Program-made: the position numbers and the translations under genes
Notes under the pieces: generated by a model
Databases searched by the model: none
Told to the model about the DNA's origin: nothing
What the model saw: only the letters and a program-made list of their open reading frames with translations
Part shown: positions 1 through 7,424 of the stretch, one piece after another
Layout: every line of letters begins with the position of its first letter
How positions within the stretch are numbered: position 1 is the stretch's first letter
Assembly (NCBI RefSeq): GCF_002002865.1
Contig: NZ_CP019508.1
Span: 2,646,501 to 2,710,500, forward strand
Source: Brevundimonas sp. LM2
GTDB lineage: Bacteria > Pseudomonadota > Alphaproteobacteria > Caulobacterales > Caulobacteraceae
Direction of reading: 5' to 3'
DNA length: 64,000 nt

Positions 1-696
1 CGCCTGGGCCTTGACCGTTTCCACCGCCTCGGCGGGCGGCTCGTTGAGAGCGCCACGGCCGGCGCTCAGCATCAGCACTTGGGCTTCGCAGGCGCGCTCC
101 AGGAAATACATGCGCAGGAAGGCCTCGGCAACGCTGGATCCGACCGTCAATGTGCCGTGGTTCCTGAGGATTAGGGCGTTCCGCTCGCCCAGATCGGCGA
201 CGATGCGCTCGCGCTCGTCCAGGGCGTCGGCGATGCCCTCATGGTCATGATAGGCGACGTCATGATGGGCGATCATCGCCGTCTGGGTGTGGGGCAGGAG
301 CCCCTCCTTCATCGCGGAGACGGCCTGACCGTGCGGGGTGTGCAGGTGGATGACCGCCTGGGCATCCTCGCGCGCGGCGTGGATGGCGGAATGGATGACG
401 AAGCCCGCGCGGTTCACGGCGCCGGGAGCGTCTCCGACCTTGTTCCCGTCGAGGTCGATCTTGACCAGGTTGGAGGCGGTGATCTCCTCGAACATCAGGG
501 TGTAGTCGTTGATCAGGAAATAGTGCTCGGGCCCGGGCACGCGGGCCGACAGATGCGTGAAAATCAGGTCGTCCCAGCCATGGAGGGCGACCAGTCGGTA
601 GGCCGCCGCGAGGTCCACCCGCAACGCCCACTCCTCCGGCAACACGCCGCCCGGCGCGGCCGTTTTTGTTTCAGCGGACATGGTCATGGTCATCAT
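1..696 (-). CDS. Class II aldolase/adducin family protein (3' end beyond window)
   Basis: Translating the minus strand gives an unbroken 232-codon frame with a class II aldolase fold. It has a HLSAR-type motif, a metal-site HLHTPHG motif near the middle and a second block with RNHGTL. These zinc-dependent enzymes cleave or epimerise phosphorylated sugars or hydroxyacids, or act as decarboxylases; the substrate cannot be read from sequence. The start ATG (complement of 694-696) overlaps the stop of the upstream dehydrogenase gene in an ATGA arrangement, with AGGAG just ahead, so the two are translationally coupled. It is the seventh visible gene of the AtuA operon. The C-terminus lies outside the window. 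Confidence 0.85.
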   Translation of the reverse strand, partial: MMTMTMSAETKTAAPGGVLPEEWALRVDLAAAYRLVALHGWDDLIFTHLSARVPGPEHYFLINDYTLMFEEITASNLVKIDLDGNKVGDAPGAVNRAGFVIHSAIHAAREDAQAVIHLHTPHGQAVSAMKEGLLPHTQTAMIAHHDVAYHDHEGIADALDERERIVADLGERNALILRNHGTLTVGSSVAEAFLRMYFLERACEAQVLMLSAGRGALNEPPAEAVETVKAQA

Positions 697-1802
697 CGAT
701 CTCCTTGAGAATTCTGGGGAGCGGCCGCCAGCAGGGCGGCCGCGATGGCCTCGCCGCAGGCCCGGGTGCCTAGAGGGCCGCCGAGATCGCGTGTGCGAAG
801 AGATTGCTGCGCCAGCACCCGTTCGATCGCCGCGACGATGGCGGCCGACGCCTCGTGTTCGCCGAGGTGGTCGAGCATCAGGGCGGCGGACCAGATCTGA
901 CCGACGGGATTGGCGACGCCCTGGCCGGCGATGTCGGGCGCCGAGCCGTGCACGGGTTCGAACAGCGAGGGAAAGGTTCGTTCGGGATTGATGTTGCCCG
1001 CAGGTGCGATGCCGATCGTGCCGGTGCAGGCGGGACCGAGATCGGACAGGATGTCGCCGAACAGGTTCGATGCGACGACCACATCGAACCAGTCCGGGTG
1101 CTGGACGAAATGGGCCGTCAGAATATCGATGTGGTATTTATCCCAGCGCACCTCGGGATAGGCGGCCGCCATCGCCTCAACCCTCTCGTCCCAATACGGC
1201 ATGGTGATCGAGATGCCGTTCGACTTGGTCGCCGAGGTCAGGTGTTTCTTGTCGCGCCGCCGGGCTAGGTCGAAAGCGTATCTCAGGATCCGGTCCACGC
1301 CGGTGCGGGTCATCACCGTTTCTTGCATGACGATCTCGCGGTCGGTGCCGGGAAACATCCGGCCGCCGATGGAGGAGTATTCGCCTTCGGTATTCTCGCG
1401 CACGACATAGAAATCGATGTTGCCGGGTTCGCGGCCGGCGAGCGGGCTCGGCACGCCGGGCATCAGCTTGACCGGCCGCAGGTTCACGTACTGGTCGAAT
1501 TCGCGCCGGAACTGGATCAGCGAGCCCCATAGGCTGATGTGGTCCGGTACCGTCTCGGGCCAGCCGACCGCGCCAAAGAAGATGGCGTCGTGGCCGCCGA
1601 TCCGGGCCTTCCAGTCGTCCGGCATCATCTGGCCGTGGACAAGGTAGTAGTCACAGCAGGCGAAATCGAAATGGTCGAAGGCGAGGGTGAAGCCGTACAC
1701 GGCCGCAACAACCTCCAGGGCGCGCAGCCCCTCCGGCACGACCTCCTTGCCGATGCCGTCGCCGGGGATGACGGCGATGCGGTAATGGCGTTCCTGGGTC
1801 AT
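693..1802 (-). CDS. Tartrate/D-malate dehydrogenase-like enzyme (isocitrate/isopropylmalate dehydrogenase family)
   Basis: A 369-residue NAD-dependent beta-decarboxylating dehydrogenase. The N-terminus has the IPGDGIGKEV motif. The middle has RENTEGEYS and a KSNGI segment carrying the catalytic lysine region. The C-terminal half has SNLFGDILSDLG and FEPVHGSAPDIAG for metal and NAD binding. Its length and these motifs fit TtuC/DmlA, which oxidises tartrate or D-malate and can decarboxylate oxaloglycolate to hydroxypyruvate or glycerate. It overlaps both neighbours by 4 bases, and glycerate kinase and hydroxyacid dehydrogenase genes precede it. Together these are consistent with a tartrate-to-glycerate route. 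Leucine biosynthesis is unlikely given the context. Confidence 0.88.
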   Translation of the reverse strand: MTQERHYRIAVIPGDGIGKEVVPEGLRALEVVAAVYGFTLAFDHFDFACCDYYLVHGQMMPDDWKARIGGHDAIFFGAVGWPETVPDHISLWGSLIQFRREFDQYVNLRPVKLMPGVPSPLAGREPGNIDFYVVRENTEGEYSSIGGRMFPGTDREIVMQETVMTRTGVDRILRYAFDLARRRDKKHLTSATKSNGISITMPYWDERVEAMAAAYPEVRWDKYHIDILTAHFVQHPDWFDVVVASNLFGDILSDLGPACTGTIGIAPAGNINPERTFPSLFEPVHGSAPDIAGQGVANPVGQIWSAALMLDHLGEHEASAAIVAAIERVLAQQSLRTRDLGGPLGTRACGEAIAAALLAAAPQNSQGDR

Positions 1803-3106
1803 GCGGGGTCCTGACTTGAGACGTCGGGCCGGTCGATCAGGATAGCCCGGAAATCATTGACGTTGGTGCGCGTGGGTCCGGTCACGATCAGGCCGCCGAC
1901 ACGCGTGAAAAAGCCGTAGGCGTCGTTGTCTGCCAGCCGTTCGAATGCCGACATGCCCAGGCGGGCCGCGGCGTCCAGAACGTCTGGTCCGATGACCGCG
2001 CCCGCATTGTCGTCCGATCCGTCGATCCCGTCCGTATCGGCGGCCAGGGCGTGCACGCCGGGCGCCCCGTCCAGGGCGATGGCGAGAGCCAGCAGGAACT
2101 CGCCGTTGCGACCGCCCCGGCCTGACCCCCGAACCTTGACCGTCGTCTCGCCGCCGGACAGCAGGGCGCAGGGCGGAGAGATCAGGCCGTCACCCGCCAG
2201 GATGGCGCGAACGAGGACGGCGTGGTCCTGCGCGACGACGGCGGCCTCGCCCTCCAGATCGCTGCCGAGGACAAGCGGTTCATAGCCCAGGATGCGGGCC
2301 AGGTCAGCCGCTGCGGCGATGGCCTTTGCCGGCGTGGCGATGATGCGGACGTCCGGGGGATGGTCCGGATCGGGCTTGGGGGTTTCCGACGCCGGATCCA
2401 GAAGATGGTCCCGGATCACGTCAGGAATTTCCGGGACATCGCGCTCCAGGATCGTCAGGGCGGCCTCCCGGGTCGTCGGATCGGGCACGGTCGGACCGGA
2501 ACCGATCGTCGAGGGATCGTCGTCGGGCACGTCGGAGAGGGCGAGAGTCACGACCCGGGCCGGAGCCGCGAGCCGGGCGAGGCGGCCGCCTTTCACGGCC
2601 GACAGGTGCTTCCGTACGCAGTTGATCTCCGCGATCGTCGCCCCGCTGCGAAGCAGCGCTCGCGTCACAGCCTGTTTGTCCGCGAGCGTCACGCCCTGCA
2701 CCGGAGCCGCGAGCAGGGCCGAGGCTCCGCCCGATAGCAGGCACAGCACCAGGTCGTCGGCGGCCAGGCCCTCGAGATGGCCGATCAATGTTTCGGTGGC
2801 TTTGAGCCCGGCTTCGTCAAGGACCGGATGGGACGCTTCGACCACCTGGACATGGCGGCACGAAACGCCGTGTCCGTAGGGAACGATGACAAGGCCCGAC
2901 ACAGGCCCTGACCAGACATCCTCGACCGCCCGGGCCATTGCCGCTGCGGCCTTGCCGGCGCCGACGATCACGGTCCGGCCGCGCGGTATGTCCGGAAGGT
3001 GAGCTGCCACGCAGCTGGCGGGCAGAGCAGACGCGACGGCGGCGTCGAACAGCTGCCGCAGGACGGTCTCCGGGTTCCCGGACGTCCGGAGCCGCGCCTC
3101 GGTCAT
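1799..3106 (-). CDS. Glycerate 2-kinase, MOFRL family (TtuD-like)
   Basis: A 435-residue DUF4147/MOFRL protein. The N-terminal domain shows a glycine-rich VGAGKAAAAMA segment and LLSGGASALL. The C-terminal MOFRL domain has LLSGGETTVKV and an ADTDGIDGSDDNAG acidic motif typical of the family. Members phosphorylate D-glycerate to 2-phosphoglycerate and were formerly annotated as hydroxypyruvate reductase. The start ATG overlaps the stop of the hydroxyacid dehydrogenase gene and its own stop overlaps the next start, so stoichiometric coupled expression is expected. It would deliver glycerate from the neighbouring dehydrogenases to glycolysis. Confidence 0.88.
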   Translation of the reverse strand: MTEARLRTSGNPETVLRQLFDAAVASALPASCVAAHLPDIPRGRTVIVGAGKAAAAMARAVEDVWSGPVSGLVIVPYGHGVSCRHVQVVEASHPVLDEAGLKATETLIGHLEGLAADDLVLCLLSGGASALLAAPVQGVTLADKQAVTRALLRSGATIAEINCVRKHLSAVKGGRLARLAAPARVVTLALSDVPDDDPSTIGSGPTVPDPTTREAALTILERDVPEIPDVIRDHLLDPASETPKPDPDHPPDVRIIATPAKAIAAAADLARILGYEPLVLGSDLEGEAAVVAQDHAVLVRAILAGDGLISPPCALLSGGETTVKVRGSGRGGRNGEFLLALAIALDGAPGVHALAADTDGIDGSDDNAGAVIGPDVLDAAARLGMSAFERLADNDAYGFFTRVGGLIVTGPTRTNVNDFRAILIDRPDVSSQDPA

Positions 3107-4116
3107 GCCGGGGTCCGAACCCGCCCGTCGGCGATCACACAGGCGGCCGGCGGCGTTCGCCCGTCCAGAACATCGACGACAGACATCGCTGCGACCCGGT
3201 TCGTCCGGTCCAGGCCCTCGCGCGACGAGGCCGCGGCGTGGGGTGTGGCGACCACATTGGGCAGCGCCAGAAGGGCGTCGGAGGTCGGTCGATAGCCTGG
3301 ATCGCTTTCGCTGACGAAGGTGTCCAGACCCGCCCCCGCGATGGTTCCGGAACGCAGCGCCTCAAGGAGGGCCATGTCGTCGACCAGCCCGCCCCGCGCC
3401 GCGTTGATCAGGAAGGACGTCGGCTTCATTCGGCCCAGGGCATCCGCGTCGATGAGGAACCGGGTCTCCGGCGTCAAGGGAGCGTGGAGGCTGACATAGT
3501 CGGACTGGCCCAGCAGTTCGGGAAGGGTGAGACAGGTCAGGTGATGGGCGTCCGCGTAGTCGCGGTCCGCCATCCGGTCCAGGACAAGAATTCTGGCCTC
3601 GAACCCCTGGAGCCGCTGGACCAGACTGCGGCCGATCCGGCCCAGGCCGATGATCCCCACCGTTTTTCGAAAGAGGTCCGTCCCCATCAGGATCGACCAG
3701 TCCCCGGCCAGCATCCTGTCCTGGCTTTCCCGGAAGCGGCGTCCCAGCGCGAGCATCATCGCGATCGTATGGTCGGCCACCGAGGCATCGTTGCCGCCCA
3801 CCGCGATACAGGCGACGCGGCCCAGATCGCGAACGGCGACCGTATCGACCCGCTCATAACCCACGCCGCGCCGCGAGATGACGCGCAGATCCGGAAGCGC
3901 CGTCAGCAGGTCGCGCGTGACGCGGGCGTGACCGACGATCCAGCCGGCCGCCCCGGCCAGCAGGGATTCCAGCTCGGACGGGCTCAAATCGCCGTCAGCC
4001 CTGCCCGGAGGCAGATCGGCGACGATCACCTCGCAACCGTTCTCTTCCAGCCAGGCGATGGTCGCGGCGTCGAAGAAGCGCTGGGTGACGACGACACGGC
4101 GGTTAGGGGCGGACAT
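3103..4116 (-). CDS. D-2-hydroxyacid dehydrogenase (phosphoglycerate dehydrogenase-like)
   Basis: A 337-residue NAD(P)-dependent dehydrogenase of the D-isomer 2-hydroxyacid family. It has the nucleotide-binding GIIGLGRIGRSL motif, the NAARGGLVDD substrate and cofactor loop with its arginine, an acidic residue in the AGLDTF segment and a histidine in the TPHAAASS segment. Likely reactions are hydroxypyruvate or glyoxylate reduction, or oxidation of a D-2-hydroxyacid. The start is supported by a GGAG sequence about 8 bases ahead. It lies 13 bases after the thioesterase gene and overlaps the glycerate kinase gene. No ACT domain is present, so serine biosynthesis is improbable. Confidence 0.85.
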   Translation of the reverse strand: MSAPNRRVVVTQRFFDAATIAWLEENGCEVIVADLPPGRADGDLSPSELESLLAGAAGWIVGHARVTRDLLTALPDLRVISRRGVGYERVDTVAVRDLGRVACIAVGGNDASVADHTIAMMLALGRRFRESQDRMLAGDWSILMGTDLFRKTVGIIGLGRIGRSLVQRLQGFEARILVLDRMADRDYADAHHLTCLTLPELLGQSDYVSLHAPLTPETRFLIDADALGRMKPTSFLINAARGGLVDDMALLEALRSGTIAGAGLDTFVSESDPGYRPTSDALLALPNVVATPHAAASSREGLDRTNRVAAMSVVDVLDGRTPPAACVIADGRVRTPA

Positions 4117-4129
4117 TGGATCTCCTGGC

Positions 4130-4537
4130 TCAGGCGGTGCCGGCGAAGCGGGCGACGGTCGCGGGCGGCAGGCGGATCGGTCGGCGACTGGCCGCGTCCA
4201 GGGCGCACCAGACGGAGATGACCTCGGCGATCAACTCCTCGCCTCGCAGGATCAGGGTGCGGAACCGGGCGCGGGAACCAGCCGCCGCCTCCAGCGTCAC
4301 CGAGGCGGTGATGCCGTCTTCGAGAAAGGCCGGACGGCGGTAGGTGATCTCATGCTTCAGCGCGACCCAAAGATGGCGGGCCACCGCGTCGGCGTCGGCG
4401 AACCGTTCCCAGTGCCTGACGACCGCGTCCTGGACCCAGGTCAAGTAGACGGCGTTGTTCACATGACCCATGTGATCGATGTCGGCGGGCCGGACACCGA
4501 TCTCATAGTCACCGCTCAGCCCAGCCACCGGGATCAT
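4130..4537 (-). CDS. Acyl-CoA thioesterase, 4-hydroxybenzoyl-CoA thioesterase-type hotdog fold
   Basis: A 135-residue single hotdog-fold domain. The N-terminal motif DIDHMGHVNNAVYLTWVQD matches the YbgC/FadM-type active site, with the first Asp as the usual catalytic residue. The start was placed at the ATG whose ATGA overlaps the stop of the DUF4387 gene, rather than at a longer upstream extension that would lie inside that gene. It probably hydrolyses a CoA thioester. Its place in the operon suggests that an acyl-CoA intermediate occurs in a pathway otherwise made of hydroxyacid enzymes. The substrate is unknown. Confidence 0.82.
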   Translation of the reverse strand: MIPVAGLSGDYEIGVRPADIDHMGHVNNAVYLTWVQDAVVRHWERFADADAVARHLWVALKHEITYRRPAFLEDGITASVTLEAAAGSRARFRTLILRGEELIAEVISVWCALDAASRRPIRLPPATVARFAGTA

Positions 4538-4857
4538 GCGGTGACCGAAGCGTCCAGCTCGACATCCAGGAGCCGGACGAACTGCTGACCGCAATGCATG
4601 TCGCGCTCGACCATCCCGCCCTGGGGTGAGGACCGGGCGTAGGAGATTTTGACCACATGCAGGCTGGGCACCGCGAACCGCTTGACCAGGGCCGGATCGG
4701 CTCCGAACAACCGCTCGATCAACTGCGGCCCTAGAGCCGGGCTGTCGGCGTGACGCGCGAACTGTTCCGCGTCCTTGAAGAAGAGGTCAAAAGTGACCCA
4801 GTAGGGTCCGGCGTTCTTGGAGCGCACGTGGTGGCAGACATCCTTGACGGTCGGCAT
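4534..4857 (-). CDS. DUF4387 domain-containing protein
   Basis: A 107-residue protein that starts MPTVKDVCHHVRSKNAGPYW and continues with a TFDLFF segment, the hallmark of DUF4387. It is short, soluble and without signal peptide. DUF4387 is commonly encoded next to, or fused to, AtuA/DUF1446 proteins, and here its ATG overlaps the AtuA stop by one base (TGATG). That makes it a probable small partner subunit. No catalytic chemistry is established to my knowledge. The start was selected for this overlap and for the conserved N-terminus. Confidence 0.85.
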   Translation of the reverse strand: MPTVKDVCHHVRSKNAGPYWVTFDLFFKDAEQFARHADSPALGPQLIERLFGADPALVKRFAVPSLHVVKISYARSSPQGGMVERDMHCGQQFVRLLDVELDASVTA

Positions 4858-6242
4858 CAGGCGGCCTCCACCTTGCGAAGGTCGATCCATTCGGTGCGGA
4901 CCAGTTCCATCGGATCGTCGACGTGGACAACGTGGTTCAGCTTGAACTCATAGACGGGACCCCGGTCGATATCAGCTGGTGTGAAGGCGAAGCCGTAGCT
5001 CGGCAGCTCCTTGTCCATCGAAAGCGGGAAGTGGAAGAAATAGGGGTTGCAGGCCTTGGCGATCTGCGAAGCCATCTCCTGGCTGTCGGCCGTGGCCACG
5101 AACAGAACGCCGATCTCGCGCGGCGCCGGCGTGTCTTCCGGCGGCTTGTCGCCCGAGACCGCGTTCCAGCCATACATGCGAAGCGAGATATGGAAGTCGC
5201 CCGCCGCCTCGCCGATGGTGCTGTGGACGCGGTGATAGAGAGCGCCCAGCATCCTGTCGTGGAACTCGTCCACGCGCGCCAGGACCTCCGGGTCCTGGAT
5301 GCCGATCAGCATGACGGTCTGGAACCGGCTGGCGGCGGCCCCTTCCAGCTTCATCGTATAGGGCTTGGGCTCCCAGACCGAACCAGTCACCTTGACCGTG
5401 CGGTCGTCGATCGGCGTATAGACCGCGTCAGTGACGTCCAGCACGCCGCCGGGCTCGGTCAGTCGGAACGGGTCGCTGTTCTCGTACAGCATGTGGGCCG
5501 AGACGCTTTCGGGGTCGCAGCGGTTGTTCTGCGTCAGCGGCTCGACCTCGAAGCCGTCCTGGCCGATTGAGATCAACACACCGGATCCACGATCGCGGTA
5601 GACGGTGCACTGGGCCCCGCATTCAGCGACCTTGCCGGCATGCCAGGATGGTCCCACGGGCGCGCCGTGCAACAGGGCGAAACAGGCCAGGACCGCCGTA
5701 TCGGTCGTGCGCCCGCCCAGGATGATGTCTGCCCCGCCTTGCAGGGCGGCCATGTAGGGCTCAGGCCCCATGGCGGCGACGATGTGATCGCAGGCATCGA
5801 TCGTGGCGTCGTCCAGCGGGCCGAGGGGGGCCAGCGGCGTGATCTTGCCGCCGGCGTTCAGCACCTTGAGGGTCGTCTTGTCCTGCTCTGAATAAAGCAG
5901 GGCTATGCGCGGCGAGATGCCGAGTTCTGCCGCCACCTCGACGGCGATGTCGCGCGTCCAGTCCAGGTTCTTGTCGCCGCCGGCCTGGCCGCAGGTGCCG
6001 ACGATGACGGGAATGCCCGCCTCGGCGCCGGCTCTCATAAGGATCTTCAGGTCGCGCTTGACCGACCCCTTGTTGTTCTTGGAAATCCCGAGCGCCAGAT
6101 ACGCCGCGCCGCTGTCGGTGGAGCCTGCATCGGTGGCGATGGCGTGGGCACCTCTGGCGACGCCATAACGGACCTCCTCCTCAAGCGCGCCGGCGCCGAG
6201 CGAACCCGTAGGTACAATGATTTTGATCGGGCCGGCTGACAT
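4857..6242 (-). CDS. AtuA family protein (DUF1446, acyclic terpene utilisation AtuA-like)
   Basis: A 461-residue protein of the AtuA/DUF1446 family. It has IIVPTGSLGAGAL at the N-terminus, a DAGSTDSG motif near residue 40, GTCGQAGGD near residue 95 and ILGGRTTDTAVLA in the middle. In Pseudomonas, atuA is needed for growth on citronellol or geraniol, but the reaction it performs is unsettled. No other acyclic-terpene genes are visible here, so the substrate is probably different. It is the first gene of the minus-strand operon, divergent from a LysR regulator. The ATG at 6242 follows an AGGATCCAGG-like ribosome-binding region. Confidence 0.85.
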   Translation of the reverse strand: MSAGPIKIIVPTGSLGAGALEEEVRYGVARGAHAIATDAGSTDSGAAYLALGISKNNKGSVKRDLKILMRAGAEAGIPVIVGTCGQAGGDKNLDWTRDIAVEVAAELGISPRIALLYSEQDKTTLKVLNAGGKITPLAPLGPLDDATIDACDHIVAAMGPEPYMAALQGGADIILGGRTTDTAVLACFALLHGAPVGPSWHAGKVAECGAQCTVYRDRGSGVLISIGQDGFEVEPLTQNNRCDPESVSAHMLYENSDPFRLTEPGGVLDVTDAVYTPIDDRTVKVTGSVWEPKPYTMKLEGAAASRFQTVMLIGIQDPEVLARVDEFHDRMLGALYHRVHSTIGEAAGDFHISLRMYGWNAVSGDKPPEDTPAPREIGVLFVATADSQEMASQIAKACNPYFFHFPLSMDKELPSYGFAFTPADIDRGPVYEFKLNHVVHVDDPMELVRTEWIDLRKVEAA

Positions 6243-6303
6243 CCTGGATCCTCGCACCACACGCGCCGCTTTCGAGCGACGTCTGACCCCTTGCTTAGAT
6301 CGG

Positions 6304-6321
6304 TTGAATGCAATCAGTCAA
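6304..6321. promoter_or_regulatory. LysR-type operator candidate (TTGA-N10-TCAA)
   Basis: In the 240-base gap between the divergent AtuA operon and the LysR gene there is an 18-base inverted repeat with half-sites TTGA and TCAA separated by ten bases. Spacing and symmetry fit LysR-family binding sites, and the location about 60 bases upstream of the AtuA start suits an activator site. A second TTGGATGCA, similar to the first half-site region TTGAATGCA, lies just to the right. Binding is inferred only. Confidence 0.45.
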
Positions 6322-6482
6322 CAAATTGGATGCAGAATGCGCCTTGGCGTCGGGCGTGGTTGGTGGCTCTACCGCGACCCAAATAGCTCGTGAGGGAGAC
6401 AAGCCGTGTCGCGACGCTCGGGGTGCCCGATCGCACCGGCTCACGTTGCCGCGACAGAGCCGGATCCCCATTTCGACCGTCG

Positions 6483-7424
6483 ATGACAAGCCACACCGCT
6501 CCTGCCCGTGATCCCATTCCGCGTCTCGACGCCAGCCTGCTCTATACGCTGGACGCCCTGCTGATAGATCGGAATGTGACCCATGCGGCGCGGCGACTTG
6601 GGATCAACCAGTCTGCGCTGTCCGCCCGACTGACGCGTTTGCGACGGATCTTTGAAGACCGTCTGTTCGTACCCTCGCCGGACGGTCGAGGCATGATCGC
6701 CACGCCACGTGCCCTGGCGCTTCAGCCGGATCTGGCCCAGGCGCTCGGCCTGCTCGCCCGGATGACGCGACCGGCGGTAGAGTTCGATCCGGCCACCTCC
6801 CGGCGCAACTTCGTCGTGGCGCTGCATGAAATCCCCGCCGTCATGCTCGCCGCGGACCTCGTGCCCAGCATCGCCGCCTCGGCGCCCTCGGTCCGCCTAG
6901 TCTTCGTGGCGCCAAGTCCCGAGGCGATCGCCGCCAGTATGGAACACGGGACCATCGACCTCTGCATAAGCAATCGCGCGCTGGAACGAGACGCCTGGAT
7001 GAGCCGCTCCCTGTTCCAGGATGCCTTCCTCACCGCGCAGCGGAAGGGCCATCCGAGGGGCTCGGGCGAGATCGACCTGGACACGTTCTGCGCGGCCGAC
7101 CATCTGCTGGTGTCGGCCGATGGCGGCGGGTTCTTCGGTCAGGTGGACGCCGCGCTTGCCGCGATCGGTCGCGAGCGCCGCGTGGCCATGTCGATCCAGA
7201 ACTATGGCCTGGCTCCCATCATCGTCGGCGCCACCGACTATCTGTGCACCCTGCCCGGCCGTTTCCTGCGACGCTTTGAGGCTGGACTGGATCTGTTCGC
7301 GCCGCCGCTTAACCTGGGAACCGCCGAGCTGACGGCCTACTGGCATCCGCGCGTACAGGAAGATCTCGCGCATCGTTGGCTGCGCGAGCGGGTCTTCGCC
7401 GCGGCTAGCGCGACGGGGCGCTGA
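6483..7424 (+). CDS. LysR-family transcriptional regulator (divergent from AtuA operon)
   Basis: A 313-residue LysR protein. Residues about 18-75 form the winged helix-turn-helix (NVTHAARRLGINQSALSARL). The rest is a periplasmic-binding-like effector domain. The start at 6483 was chosen over an upstream in-frame start because the conserved domain begins shortly after it and the longer form would extend into the promoter region. It probably senses the operon substrate or an intermediate and activates the divergent AtuA operon. Its 3' end overlaps the convergent M28 peptidase gene by 20 bases. Confidence 0.87.
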   Translation: MTSHTAPARDPIPRLDASLLYTLDALLIDRNVTHAARRLGINQSALSARLTRLRRIFEDRLFVPSPDGRGMIATPRALALQPDLAQALGLLARMTRPAVEFDPATSRRNFVVALHEIPAVMLAADLVPSIAASAPSVRLVFVAPSPEAIAASMEHGTIDLCISNRALERDAWMSRSLFQDAFLTAQRKGHPRGSGEIDLDTFCAADHLLVSADGGGFFGQVDAALAAIGRERRVAMSIQNYGLAPIIVGATDYLCTLPGRFLRRFEAGLDLFAPPLNLGTAELTAYWHPRVQEDLAHRWLRERVFAAASATGR

